From Elusimicrobia bacterium UBA5214 (GTDB taxonomy: Bacteria > Elusimicrobiota > UBA5214), in assembly GCA_002412545.1 (NCBI GenBank), contig DHVG01000015.1:19750-83749 (forward strand): DNA of 64,000 bases, given 5' to 3'. The notes under the pieces are model-generated. The model saw only the letters and a program-made list of their open reading frames with translations. It was not told where the DNA came from and searched no databases. Below, piece by piece: positions 41,559-48,744 of this stretch. How positions within the stretch are numbered: the first letter of the stretch is position 1; the number at the start of each line of letters is the position of its first letter. The position numbers and the translations under genes are program-made.

Positions 41559-42338
41559 TCATTCCGATACCCTCAAAATCATCCCAGTTCGGCGTGCTCT
41601 TTCAAAAGCATATTTCAAAAACCAGAAAAGTAATACCACATAAATACTCGTTAATCCAAAACCTTTTAAAAGAGAATGGGAAAATACCGGCTTAAAACCG
41701 TAGAATGAGCGGTAATATTCAAGAAAATAGGTAAGCGGTATTACTGAAGCAAGAGTAAAAAATGGTTTAGGTAGAAAGTTTGCTGGATAATAAATTCCAC
41801 AGATTAACATTAGTAAAGTAGCCAGTGACCAAGCAGTTACCTCCACTCTTTGTCCATAAAGCATAATCAGGAGACAGACTAACATACCAATTACCAAAGC
41901 ACTTAAAAAAATACCAACTAAGAAAATAATTGTAGAAGACAACCCGGCTAATTTAAACCCAAATGTTTTACCCGAGAAAAAACCTAACAAAACGAAGACA
42001 AGAACACCGCGGCTTACCCCCACTAACCAAGAACCGATAATGTAATCATATTGAGTAATCGGGGCAAGAAAGGTATGTTTTATGCTTTTAGACCAGATAT
42101 CATAGAGCAAACTGTAAGAAACATCTAACTGAGTAACCTGTAAAACACCAGCAGTTATTGCCCCAGTTAAAACAAAAGCAAGCGTATTTTCCCTCAGCTC
42201 AAGAAAACTGCCCATTATGCCTACCGAGAGCAGTCCTACTATTGGCCAGAAAAGAATTTCCATAAAAGCAAAAAAATTTCTTTTCGCAAAAATATAATTG
42301 CGGTAAGTAAAAGCATAAAATTTATTCAGCCAGTTCAA
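41559..42338 (-). CDS. ABC-2 type transporter permease
   Basis: This 259-residue protein has six membrane segments and a typical ABC-2 layout: an N-terminal amphipathic stretch (FYAFTYRNYIFAKRNF), SYSLLYDIWSKSIKHTFLAPITQYDYIIGSWL and IYYPANFLPKPFFTLASVIPLTYFLEYYR. It pairs with the ATPase gene, which it overlaps by 17 nt. Export of a drug, polysaccharide or lipid is likely, but the substrate is not readable. Confidence 0.9.
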   Translation of the reverse strand: MNWLNKFYAFTYRNYIFAKRNFFAFMEILFWPIVGLLSVGIMGSFLELRENTLAFVLTGAITAGVLQVTQLDVSYSLLYDIWSKSIKHTFLAPITQYDYIIGSWLVGVSRGVLVFVLLGFFSGKTFGFKLAGLSSTIIFLVGIFLSALVIGMLVCLLIMLYGQRVEVTAWSLATLLMLICGIYYPANFLPKPFFTLASVIPLTYFLEYYRSFYGFKPVFSHSLLKGFGLTSIYVVLLFWFLKYAFERARRTGMILRVSE

Positions 42339-43071
42339 GAAATGCCTCCTCTAAATTTTCACTCTTGGTCATCTCTAAAAGTTCATCCCGTGTACCGAGG
42401 GCTTTTATTTCCCCATCTTTGATAAAAGCAATCCGTTCACAAAGTTCTTCCGCCTCTTTCATATAATGAGTAGTAAGAATAATCGTATTTTTCTTTTCTT
42501 TATGGATATTAAAGACTTCTTTCCTAATTTTTCTGGCAATGTCTGGGTCAAGACCAATCGTTGGTTCATCTAAGAAAAGGACTTCTGGATTATTAATCAG
42601 CGCCTTAGCCAGAGCAAGCCGTTGCTTATTCCCGGAAGAAAGTTCATCGTAACGAGTATGACGAAATTTTTCCAATCCGAACATTTCCATACTTTTCTCA
42701 ATCGTTTTCTTGCAGTCCTTTCGGCACAAACCATAAAGTAAAGAATAAAACTTTAGATTTTCTTCTACGGTTAAACTCCAAGGGAAATTAGGGTTGCCGG
42801 AACACATATTCAACCGACTTTTCAGTCGGTTAGTTGCCTGGTGAGTAATTTCATTACCTAAAACCCAAACTTCACCTGAATCTGGTAGTAATTGGCAAGA
42901 AAAAATATTGAGGAGAGTGGTCTTCCCCGCACCGTTTGGACCTAACAAACCGAAAATTTCTCCCTCTTTTATAGACAAGTCAACACCTAAAAGTGCCGGG
43001 GTAAGTTTTCTTCCCCAAAAACCGGAGCGGTAAGTCTTATAAACTGACTTGGTTACAATTGCATAGTCCAC
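42322..43071 (-). CDS. ABC transporter ATP-binding protein
   Basis: This 249-residue ATPase has Walker A LLGPNGAGKTTLLNIF (about 40), the signature DELSSGNKQRLALAKAL (about 140), Walker B VLFLDEPTIGLDPD and the switch His in ILTTHYMKEAEEL. It belongs to the class that drives ABC-2 exporters (CcmA/NatA-like). It is coupled by overlap to the permease gene downstream. Confidence 0.95.
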   Translation of the reverse strand: MDYAIVTKSVYKTYRSGFWGRKLTPALLGVDLSIKEGEIFGLLGPNGAGKTTLLNIFSCQLLPDSGEVWVLGNEITHQATNRLKSRLNMCSGNPNFPWSLTVEENLKFYSLLYGLCRKDCKKTIEKSMEMFGLEKFRHTRYDELSSGNKQRLALAKALINNPEVLFLDEPTIGLDPDIARKIRKEVFNIHKEKKNTIILTTHYMKEAEELCERIAFIKDGEIKALGTRDELLEMTKSENLEEAFLELAE

Positions 43072-43109
43072 AGATATATTTTAGCAAATTTATTTAAAAA
43101 CCCTGATTC

Positions 43110-43256
43110 CTATTTCTTGCCAAGAATCCTGAATACTTTGGTTCCGCAAGTAGGACAAACACCCTGTAATGCTTTTCTTCCGCCTTTCATCTCTATTTCT
43201 TTAGCATCCTTAATCTCAACCTGTTTCTTACATTTCATACATCTACCTTCAGCCAT
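43110..43256 (-). CDS. Small zinc-ribbon protein (DUF5679-like)
   Basis: These 48 residues contain MAEGRCMKCKKQVEIKDAKEIEMKGGRKALQGVCPTCGTKVFRI; two CxxC pairs make a zinc ribbon. The start at 43256 is set by an AGGAGGTG ribosome site at 43264..43271; the open frame continues to 43391 but the extra 45 codons precede this site and look untranslated. Function unknown. It may bind nucleic acid or deliver metal. Confidence 0.85.
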   Translation of the reverse strand: MAEGRCMKCKKQVEIKDAKEIEMKGGRKALQGVCPTCGTKVFRILGKK

Positions 43257-43368
43257 TTTTAACACCTCCTTTTTTTCCGTAGTTAAAATTTTACCACAAT
43301 TCTTAACCCAGTTTCCTAATCTCATTATATCAAATTTGAATGTTAATCCACCACCCCATTCCCCGTAT

Positions 43369-43878
43369 TTACAGCCAACCACAGAATGCAAGCGCCGAAA
43401 TTATCGGTCCGCTGGTTATTTTACCCTTTCTAAAAAGTTGTTTAACCTTACTCTTGGTAACAATAAGGGGCTGAATTATTTCATCTTTTTGATAGATTCT
43501 TTTTTGTTTTTTTAAACCTTCGGCTTTAAAAATAACGATTTTTTCGGTAGTATAACCTGGTGCAGGGTAAATCACACCCAACCGGGTAAATTTTTTAACC
43601 GAATACCCGGTTTCCTCTTTTACTTCACGCCGTGCACAAGCGATTAGTGTTTCGCCTTTCTCCAGTATCCCGGCAGGAAGTTCATAAAAATATGATTTTA
43701 CTACCGGCCGATATTGTTTCAAAAGAACGATTTTATCTCTACTTAGAAAAGGTATAACCAGCACTGCACCGGGATGTTCTACTATTTCCAAATCTACAAG
43801 ATAGCGGTTAGGCAGACGTTCCTTCCGGGTAAGAAAAGTAAGTAACTTACCTTGATAAATGGTTTTACTATTTTTCAT
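43369..43878 (-). CDS. NUDIX hydrolase (ADP-ribose pyrophosphatase-like)
   Basis: This 169-residue protein has the full Nudix box GILEKGETLIACARREVKEETGY (about 70-92). Upstream HPGAVLVIPFLSRDKIVLLKQYRPVVKSYFYELPAG is typical of ADP-ribose pyrophosphatases, as is APGYTTEKIVIFKAEGL after the box. It probably hydrolyses ADP-ribose or related nucleotide sugars. Its start overlaps the phosphatase gene's stop by 4 nt. Confidence 0.9.
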   Translation of the reverse strand: MKNSKTIYQGKLLTFLTRKERLPNRYLVDLEIVEHPGAVLVIPFLSRDKIVLLKQYRPVVKSYFYELPAGILEKGETLIACARREVKEETGYSVKKFTRLGVIYPAPGYTTEKIVIFKAEGLKKQKRIYQKDEIIQPLIVTKSKVKQLFRKGKITSGPIISALAFCGWL

Positions 43879-44525
43879 GCTGAATCTCTTTCTTCAACAA
43901 ATGATTTTAAATGTTTCGTCTGATTAAGCAAAGTTAAAGTAAATCCTTTTACTTCATTATATTCTATAATACTGTAGGAACAGTTGTCTAAATGTATTTT
44001 CCAGAAATATGGTTGCGGCAGAGAAAGCAACCCGGCAATTAAAGGTTTAAGCACTGCCCGATGAGTTACCAGAAGTACGGTTTTACCTTTATCTTGAGCA
44101 ACGATTCTTTTTACGGTTTTCACTGCTCTTTTTTGCACTTCAGCTAAAGTTTCACCTTCCGGAATACTTAATTTTTCCGGTTCGGTAACCCATAATTTCC
44201 ATAATTTAGGTGATTTTTCTTTGATTTCCCTTTTCGCTTTCCCTTCCCAAGCACCGAGTTTAATATTGTTCAAACCTTCCTCTGCAAAGATTTTCACTTT
44301 TGTTAATTTAGCAATTGCTTCCGCAGTCTGCCGACAACGAATAAGCGGACTGGAATAAATCGTTTTAATCGGATATTCTCGCAGTTCTTCAGCTAAAAGT
44401 TTCGTCTGCTCTTTTCCGGTTCCGGTAAGCGGATAATCTATCCGTCCACGAAATACACCATCTACATTACCCGGACATTCGGCATGACGGACTAAAATCA
44501 ATACGGTACGTCTATTCTTCCTCAT
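43875..44525 (-). CDS. Histidine phosphatase (phosphoglycerate mutase/alpha-ribazole phosphatase-like)
   Basis: This 216-residue protein has catalytic LVRHAECPGNVDGVFRGRIDYPLTGTG (RHG-type motif with Ala in place of Gly), IYSSPLIRCRQTAEAI and LLVTHRAVLKPLI with the second His. The family includes cofactor-dependent phosphoglycerate mutase and alpha-ribazole phosphatase; length suits either. It starts directly after the bile-acid symporter-like gene and overlaps the NUDIX gene, forming a tight operon. Confidence 0.88.
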   Translation of the reverse strand: MRKNRRTVLILVRHAECPGNVDGVFRGRIDYPLTGTGKEQTKLLAEELREYPIKTIYSSPLIRCRQTAEAIAKLTKVKIFAEEGLNNIKLGAWEGKAKREIKEKSPKLWKLWVTEPEKLSIPEGETLAEVQKRAVKTVKRIVAQDKGKTVLLVTHRAVLKPLIAGLLSLPQPYFWKIHLDNCSYSIIEYNEVKGFTLTLLNQTKHLKSFVEERDSA

Positions 44526-45443
44526 TTATTCTTTTCTACTCCAGTATTCGGCTAAAATTGATGCGGTGATTATGCACCAGGTAGCAAACAAGGCATTAGG
44601 TATAGCTGACTTTGAAGAAAAATGTTTCAGGGCTAAAATTGCGCCTAACCCTGCATTCTGCATTCCTACTTCAATAGCAAGAGTCCTTCTTTCCTTCCGA
44701 TTAAACCGATAAAGTATCCCCGCTAAATAACCGAAAAACAGACCAAAAAAATTATGGAGAAACACGGCTAAAAAAATAAGCAAAGTTAAACTTGCCAGAT
44801 AATCCTTATTCAGTGCTGCCACTAACCCGCAGATAAAAGCAATAAAGAGTGCCGACATTGCCGGGAATACTTTTACAACTCGTTCTAATTTTTGCCCGAA
44901 GTAATGTTTCACCACTAAACCGGAAATTACCGGTAAAACGACCATTTTAATAATACTGAAAAACATTGCCCAGAAATCTATCCTGATAAAACTACGGGCA
45001 AATAAGTAGGTAAAAGTAGGAGTAAGAACCGGAGATAAAAAGGTAGACATTGTGGTAAAAGCAATTGACAAAGCAACATCAGCTTTGGCTAAATAGGTAA
45101 TCACATTAGATGCCATCGCACCAGGTACGGCACCGGCAAGAATTACTCCAAGAGCTAAATCTTTAGGTAAGTTTAAACTTTTAGCGACTAAAAAACCTAA
45201 CAAAGGCATTATTCCAAACTGAGCAAGTGTTCCTAAAAGAACTTTCTGCGGTTTCTTAAAAATTGGCTGAAAATCTTTCGGACTAAGCACTGCACCGATA
45301 CCGAACATCGTCAGGGCAAACAACCAGTCAGTATAAAGTTTCAAACCGACAAAATAATTCGGAAAAAAATAAGCAATCACTACCGCGGTGATTACCCAAA
45401 TCACTAAAAAACGGGTAAACCAGTCACAAATCCTGCTGAACAA
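44526..45443 (-). CDS. Bile acid:sodium symporter (BASS) family transporter
   Basis: This 305-residue inner-membrane protein has about ten segments. Family marks: FALTMFGIGAVLSPKDFQPIFKKP, FGIMPLLGFLVAKSLNLPKDLALGVILAGAVPGAMASNVITYLAKADVALSIAFTTMSTFLSPVLTP and the C-terminal IEVGMQNAGLGAILALKHF. BASS proteins couple Na+ to uptake of organic anions (pyruvate, pantoate and others); the substrate here is unknown. It is first in the operon with the phosphatase and NUDIX genes. Confidence 0.92.
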   Translation of the reverse strand: MFSRICDWFTRFLVIWVITAVVIAYFFPNYFVGLKLYTDWLFALTMFGIGAVLSPKDFQPIFKKPQKVLLGTLAQFGIMPLLGFLVAKSLNLPKDLALGVILAGAVPGAMASNVITYLAKADVALSIAFTTMSTFLSPVLTPTFTYLFARSFIRIDFWAMFFSIIKMVVLPVISGLVVKHYFGQKLERVVKVFPAMSALFIAFICGLVAALNKDYLASLTLLIFLAVFLHNFFGLFFGYLAGILYRFNRKERRTLAIEVGMQNAGLGAILALKHFSSKSAIPNALFATWCIITASILAEYWSRKE

Positions 45444-45475
45444 AATTTTCTCCTTATTTCACTTTAACTGAAACT

Positions 45476-45751
45476 TTACCTTTTATGCAGTTGTCTTTCA
45501 ATCCCTTCGCTGATGAAAACCTTAATCAGGGACTGGTAAGGAATATCCTTTTTGTTAGCTAAGAATTTAATTCGTTCCAGCAGAGACGCAGGAAACCGCA
45601 CCGAGACTGCTCGGGAGGTAGATTTCAAATTTGGGAAGATTACTCTCTTTGCCTTTTTCCAATCAACATATTCGGTTGAATCATGAATTGACCAGAATTC
45701 AAACTCTTCATTTTCGTTTTTAAATCTTGGTATTTTTTTAAACTTTTTCAT
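45476..45751 (-). CDS. brnA: CopG/BrnA-like antitoxin
   Basis: This 91-residue protein has a C-terminal ribbon-helix-helix: TSRAVSVRFPASLLERIKFLANKKDIPYQSLIKVFISEGIERQL. The N-terminal KIPRFKNENEEFEFWSIHDSTEYVDW is typical of CopG-type antitoxins that follow BrnT toxins. It should bind the toxin and repress the module promoter. It overlaps the brnT end by 14 nt. Confidence 0.88.
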   Translation of the reverse strand: MKKFKKIPRFKNENEEFEFWSIHDSTEYVDWKKAKRVIFPNLKSTSRAVSVRFPASLLERIKFLANKKDIPYQSLIKVFISEGIERQLHKR

Positions 45752-46022
45752 GATAAATCCTCCTTTCTTTTCTATTCATATCTCTTGCTGAGATTATTCT
45801 GACTTTACCAACACGAATAGTAAAAACTACGAAAAGCAATCTTTCTGAATCAGTTCTCCCCAGGGCAAAGAATCTTTCCTCTTTTTGTGAATGCCCCTCA
45901 TCAAGAGCAATAAATAACTCATTGAAAAACATTTCCTCACATTCATACGGTTCCACATTGTGTTTCTTTTTTATTTTCTCTATATTCCACCTATCCCATT
46001 CAAATTGTTCAATTTCTTTCAT
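45738..46022 (-). CDS. brnT: BrnT-family ribonuclease toxin
   Basis: This ~94-residue RelE-fold toxin has FEWDRWNIEKIKKKHNVEPYECEEMFF (the FEWDxxK..KH motif), ALGRTDSERLLFVVFTIR and RIISARDMNRKERRIYHE at the C-terminus. BrnT is a ribosome-independent RNase neutralised by BrnA. I start it at ATG 46022 because the alternative ATG (46049) lies on top of the promoter -10 and would be untranscribed. The leader is then only about 7 nt, without a ribosome site. Confidence 0.88.
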   Translation of the reverse strand: MKEIEQFEWDRWNIEKIKKKHNVEPYECEEMFFNELFIALDEGHSQKEERFFALGRTDSERLLFVVFTIRVGKVRIISARDMNRKERRIYHEKV

Positions 46023-46035
46023 TTGTATATACTTA

Positions 46036-46064
46036 ATTATACAATACAACTATTTCTCTGTCAA
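46036..46064 (-). promoter_or_regulatory. Consensus sigma70 promoter of brnTA
   Basis: -35 TTGACA (46059..46064), 17-nt spacer, -10 TATAAT (46036..46041): both hexamers match consensus. 13 nt separate the -10 from the ATG, so the mRNA is nearly leaderless. Confidence 0.85.
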
Positions 46065-46218
46065 GTGTTTTTAAGAAAATTATTCAACTTAGTTATACTT
46101 GATACCAAGGATGAATAATTTACAATTTTAAATCTGTAATTGCGAAAGAGAGGGTAACTTTTTGGAGACCGCAAAGTGGTAGCAGAGAAAACCTGACGAT
46201 AAAATGATTCCCTTCCCG

Positions 46219-46248
46219 AGAGGACCTGCCGAAAAAATCAGAAAAATT
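46219..46248. repeat. 30-bp direct repeat, left copy bracketing DUF433/DUF5615
   Basis: AGAGGACCTGCCG..ATCAGAAAAATT, perfectly repeated at 47061..47090. The 46.05-46.28 kb gap holds this repeat and the 21-mer at 46263; no gene is seen. Confidence 0.9.
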
Positions 46249-46262
46249 ACTTTTTCAACCGA

Positions 46263-46283
46263 AAGTTCTCTGTCCCCGGATTT
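46263..46283. repeat. 21-bp direct repeat (left copy)
   Basis: AAGTTCTCTG..CCCCGGATTT recurs perfectly at 48686..48706. It ends within the DUF5615 stop codon. Confidence 0.85.
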
Positions 46284-46666
46284 TAAATATCCTTTTCTGT
46301 TCCAATAGGTAGGCGATGAATTCTAATCCGAACATCCTCAAAGACAATGATACTTCCTTTTTCCAATTCTTCTTTTATGGTAGGTAAATTAGCCAGCAAA
46401 ATTTTCACCTGCTCAGTGGGTCTTCTTTGAAACCGATGAAACAAAATAACGGAAGGTTTTTTATGTTGCCTCAGTGCCAACAGAGTTCCGAAATCAGTAT
46501 CAGCAGAAATTAATATTCGGTCCTCTTTTTCTGCTAAAGCAAATATTTCCCGGTCAGAAGCCGATTGCATCTGGTAATCTCTTATATGAGTAGCATCATA
46601 CCCGGAGTGGCGGAGACCTTCAGCGACAATCGGAGAAAGTGCATTATCTACCAGAAATTTCATCAC
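46283..46666 (-). CDS. DUF5615 PIN-like protein (putative toxin)
   Basis: This 127-residue protein of the DUF5615 (PIN-like) family has an N-terminal MKFLVDNALSPIVAEGLRHSGYDATHIRDYQMQSASDREIFALAEKEDRILISADTDFGTLL, with acidic residues at the positions of a PIN nuclease site (Asp7, Asp56/58). It commonly pairs with DUF433 antitoxins. Its start overlaps the DUF433 stop by 4 nt. The C-terminal tail (RIHRLPIGTEKDI) ends in repeat sequence. Confidence 0.88.
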   Translation of the reverse strand: MMKFLVDNALSPIVAEGLRHSGYDATHIRDYQMQSASDREIFALAEKEDRILISADTDFGTLLALRQHKKPSVILFHRFQRRPTEQVKILLANLPTIKEELEKGSIIVFEDVRIRIHRLPIGTEKDI

Positions 46667-46899
46667 TTGGTAACCAAAGGAATTTCGCGTTCTCTCACCG
46701 CTTCAGCTGCATAACGCATTGCTTCGCGAATGTCTTCTGATTCCAAATCAGGGAATGCTTTCAATATCTCTTCTTCCTGCATCCCTTCTGCAACCATACC
46801 CACGACTGTAGCCACTGGAATCCGTAAATCCCGAATACAAGGAACTCCACCCATTTTGTCTGCTTCTACGGTAATCCTTGTAAAATTCATTTTTTTCAC
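46663..46899 (-). CDS. DUF433 antitoxin-like protein
   Basis: These 78 residues are a DUF433 helix-turn-helix domain: RITVEADKMGGVPCIRDLRIPVATVVGMVAEGMQEEEILKAFPDLESEDIREAMRYAAEAVRE. It is the usual partner of DUF5615 proteins and is transcribed first from the promoter at 46909..46937. The C-terminal part probably caps the PIN-like protein. The pair is bracketed by perfect 30-bp repeats. Confidence 0.9.
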   Translation of the reverse strand: MKKMNFTRITVEADKMGGVPCIRDLRIPVATVVGMVAEGMQEEEILKAFPDLESEDIREAMRYAAEAVREREIPLVTK

Positions 46900-46908
46900 C
46901 TCAAATGA

Positions 46909-46937
46909 AGTATACCAAATTCACTAATAAAAAGCAA
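46909..46937 (-). promoter_or_regulatory. Sigma70-type promoter of the DUF433/DUF5615 pair
   Basis: -35 TTGCTT (46932..46937), 17-nt spacer, -10 TATACT (46909..46914). It gives a ~5-10 nt leader, with GAGGTGA before the ATG at 46899. Confidence 0.7.
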
Positions 46938-46997
46938 CTTTCTCTATATTCTTCTTTTTATACCTCAGAGCAAAGTTTGACCCGGTAAAACTAAAAC

Positions 46998-47023
46998 GTA
47001 GCCGACCCTTAAGGGTCGGCTAC
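46998..47023. repeat. Perfect 26-bp palindrome (empty form of the GTAGCCGACCCTT repeat)
   Basis: GTAGCCGACCCTT followed directly by its exact reverse complement. Filled versions carry ~30 bp at the centre (31140..31195, 48576..48631). Confidence 0.9.
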
Positions 47024-47060
47024 TTCTCCTTAAGAATATTGGAATAAGAAACAGCTTCCA

Positions 47061-47090
47061 AGAGGACCTGCCGAAAAAATCAGAAAAATT
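47061..47090. repeat. 30-bp direct repeat, right copy bracketing DUF433/DUF5615
   Basis: Perfect copy of 46219..46248 in the same orientation, 842 bp apart. Confidence 0.9.
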
Positions 47091-47153
47091 TCCTCCGTCC
47101 CGATTTTTTACTAATTCCCTAATTCCCCCAAGATAATAATTCATCAATATCCC

Positions 47154-48296
47154 TCAAGTCCAGATTCCAGGAATAATGTTCCCGCAAAATTTACATTTAC
47201 CGTCTTTAATACTTTTCTCTAAGACAGTGAAGTGTATCCGTTGAATTATAATCTTCCCGCAACGAGCACAAAAAGTACTGTTGTACTTATGACCGGGGAC
47301 ATTACCAATATACACATACTCAAGACCAACATCTTTAGCGATTGCGTGTGCCTTTTCTAAAGTTTCTACTGGTGTCGGATGGAGATGAGTAAGTTTATAC
47401 TGTGGGAAAAATCTTGTAAAATGTAGAGGGACATCTTCCCCAAGATTTCCTTTAATCCAGAGACACATCCTTTTCATATCTTCCGGATTATCATTAAGTG
47501 TAGGAACTACTAAATTAACCACCTCTAACCATACCTTTTTTTCACGAATAATCTTCAATGTCTGTAAAACCGGTTCAAGTTGTGCTTCAGATACATCCTC
47601 ATAAAATTCTTTTGTAAAACCTTTCAAATCAATAGTTACCGCATCAGTATACTTAAGTATCTCCTTCAGAGGTTCAGGATTCATTGAACCATTTGAATGC
47701 CAAAGAATTCTTAAACCTTTCTTTTTAGCAACTAGCGCAATATCATACACATACTCATAAAAAGATGTCGGTTCATTATAAGTAAAAGAAATAGTCGGTA
47801 ATCTCTTTCTTAAAGCATACTCTACTGCTTCTTGAGGTGAAATTTCATAATAATCCATCTCTTCTATTGCACGCTGTGAGAGATGCCAGTTCTGACAGAA
47901 ACGACAACGAAAATTGCAGCCAGCGGTACCAAAACAAAGAATTGAACTGCCGGGAAGTAAATGAAATTGTGGCTCTTTCTCTACCGGGTCAATATGTCTG
48001 GCTGATGGTTTAGCATAAACCAGATTATAAAATTTGCCTTCCTTATTTATTTTATTCCGACAAAAACTGCGTTCCCCTTTCCTCAAAACACATCCGCGGA
48101 AACATACCTCACATTCAACAATTCCTTTCTCCAATTTTTTATAAAACATCGCCTCCCTTAAAACTTCTTCTTTTGTTTGTGCTTTTTCCAAGAGGAAACT
48201 TACCAGGGGAGCGGAGAAGAAAAGAGTAGGTAGAAATTGGCAGGATTTTTTTACAAAATCTCTCCGTGAAATTTTTTCTCTAAAGAAACTAACCAT
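47154..48296 (-). CDS. AmmeMemoRadiSam radical SAM enzyme with Tat signal
   Basis: This 380-residue protein has an N-terminal twin-arginine motif SRRDFVKKS followed by a hydrophobic stretch (about 18-38), so it may be exported folded through Tat. Then ECEVCFRGCVLRKGERSFC, cluster motif CNFRCRFCQN (CX3CX2C, about 130), SFTYNEPTSFYEYV, VTIDLKGF and a C-terminal FCARCGKI..GKCKFCGN zinc-like pair. This is the RadiSam member of the trio whose MEMO1-AMMECR1 member is at 6417..8039 and also has a signal peptide. Substrate unknown. Confidence 0.92.
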   Translation of the reverse strand: MVSFFREKISRRDFVKKSCQFLPTLFFSAPLVSFLLEKAQTKEEVLREAMFYKKLEKGIVECEVCFRGCVLRKGERSFCRNKINKEGKFYNLVYAKPSARHIDPVEKEPQFHLLPGSSILCFGTAGCNFRCRFCQNWHLSQRAIEEMDYYEISPQEAVEYALRKRLPTISFTYNEPTSFYEYVYDIALVAKKKGLRILWHSNGSMNPEPLKEILKYTDAVTIDLKGFTKEFYEDVSEAQLEPVLQTLKIIREKKVWLEVVNLVVPTLNDNPEDMKRMCLWIKGNLGEDVPLHFTRFFPQYKLTHLHPTPVETLEKAHAIAKDVGLEYVYIGNVPGHKYNSTFCARCGKIIIQRIHFTVLEKSIKDGKCKFCGNIIPGIWT

Positions 48297-48386
48297 ATGT
48301 TTTCCATCTGATTGGGTTGCGTCTTGATATTAGACAACTTCCAGGGACCAAGTCGTAAAATCTCTCCTATCCCGATTTCTATATTC

Positions 48387-48545
48387 TCATATTCTTACCG
48401 ATAGGTCACCTGTGCCTGCGACACTTGTGCAGGCGTCACAGGTGCAGGCATGGTCTACCGACAAATCACTATCCAGCATTACCTTTTTACCGCGGATTTG
48501 AAATATTTTATTCTCTATCTTTTCAACCGGAACTAATTCAGTCAT
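48387..48545 (-). pseudogene. ORF6N-domain protein remnant interrupted by a repeat element
   Basis: From ATG 48543..48545 with an AAAGGAG ribosome site, the frame reads MTELVPVEKIENKIFQIRGK then KVMLDSDL, the start of ORF6N/KilA-N-type proteins, which normally continue AELYGVETK. Here it runs straight into the repeat at 48398..48461 (SVDHACTC..) and stops at 48387. The rest of the gene is gone. The flanking 48.30-48.74 kb gap otherwise holds only repeats. Confidence 0.7.
48398..48461. repeat. TCGGTAGACCAT..ACCTATCGG repeat, filled form
   Basis: 64 bp (minus-strand orientation): the 22-bp outer element split by a 42-bp inner module with stems CACCTGTG/CACAGGTG and GCCTGC/GCAGGC. It interrupts the ORF6N remnant. 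Confidence 0.88.
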
Positions 48546-48575
48546 TCCACTTCTCCTTTACAACTTCAATAAAGT

Positions 48576-48631
48576 GTAGTCGGCCATTACCTGTCCTCCG
48601 AAGCTTTAGCGTAGGTGGAAGGGTCGGCTAC
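48576..48631. repeat. GTAGCCGACCCTT-type palindrome with inner module (filled form)
   Basis: Nearly identical to 31140..31195 (GTAGTCGG..ACCTGTCCTCCGAAGC..GTAGGTGGAAGGG..GGCTAC). Confidence 0.85.
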
Positions 48632-48685
48632 CTCTTGACCGAAAAAAATGAAGCTCCCCGCCCCATTCGGCAAAGGAGAATAATT

Positions 48686-48706
48686 AAGTTCTCTGTCCCC
48701 GGATTT
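48686..48706. repeat. 21-bp direct repeat (right copy)
   Basis: Perfect copy of 46263..46283. The pair encloses the DUF433/DUF5615 pair and the radical SAM gene. Confidence 0.85.
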
Positions 48707-48744
48707 CCGAATAAATGAAAGCGTCGCCTTTTTTTGCAAACCTG

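Noticed and set aside
46050..46282. Small RNA or tRNA in the gap before DUF5615
   Set aside because: No cloverleaf or strong isolated hairpin with terminator was found; the gap is explained by dispersed repeats.
46965..47147. 60-codon minus-strand frame after DUF433
   Set aside because: It is made of the 30-bp repeat and the GTAGCCGACC palindrome; no ribosome site.
48425..48718. 97-codon plus-strand frame between the radical SAM gene and the restriction island
   Set aside because: It consists of repeat sequence read through; the ORF6N remnant on the other strand explains part of it.
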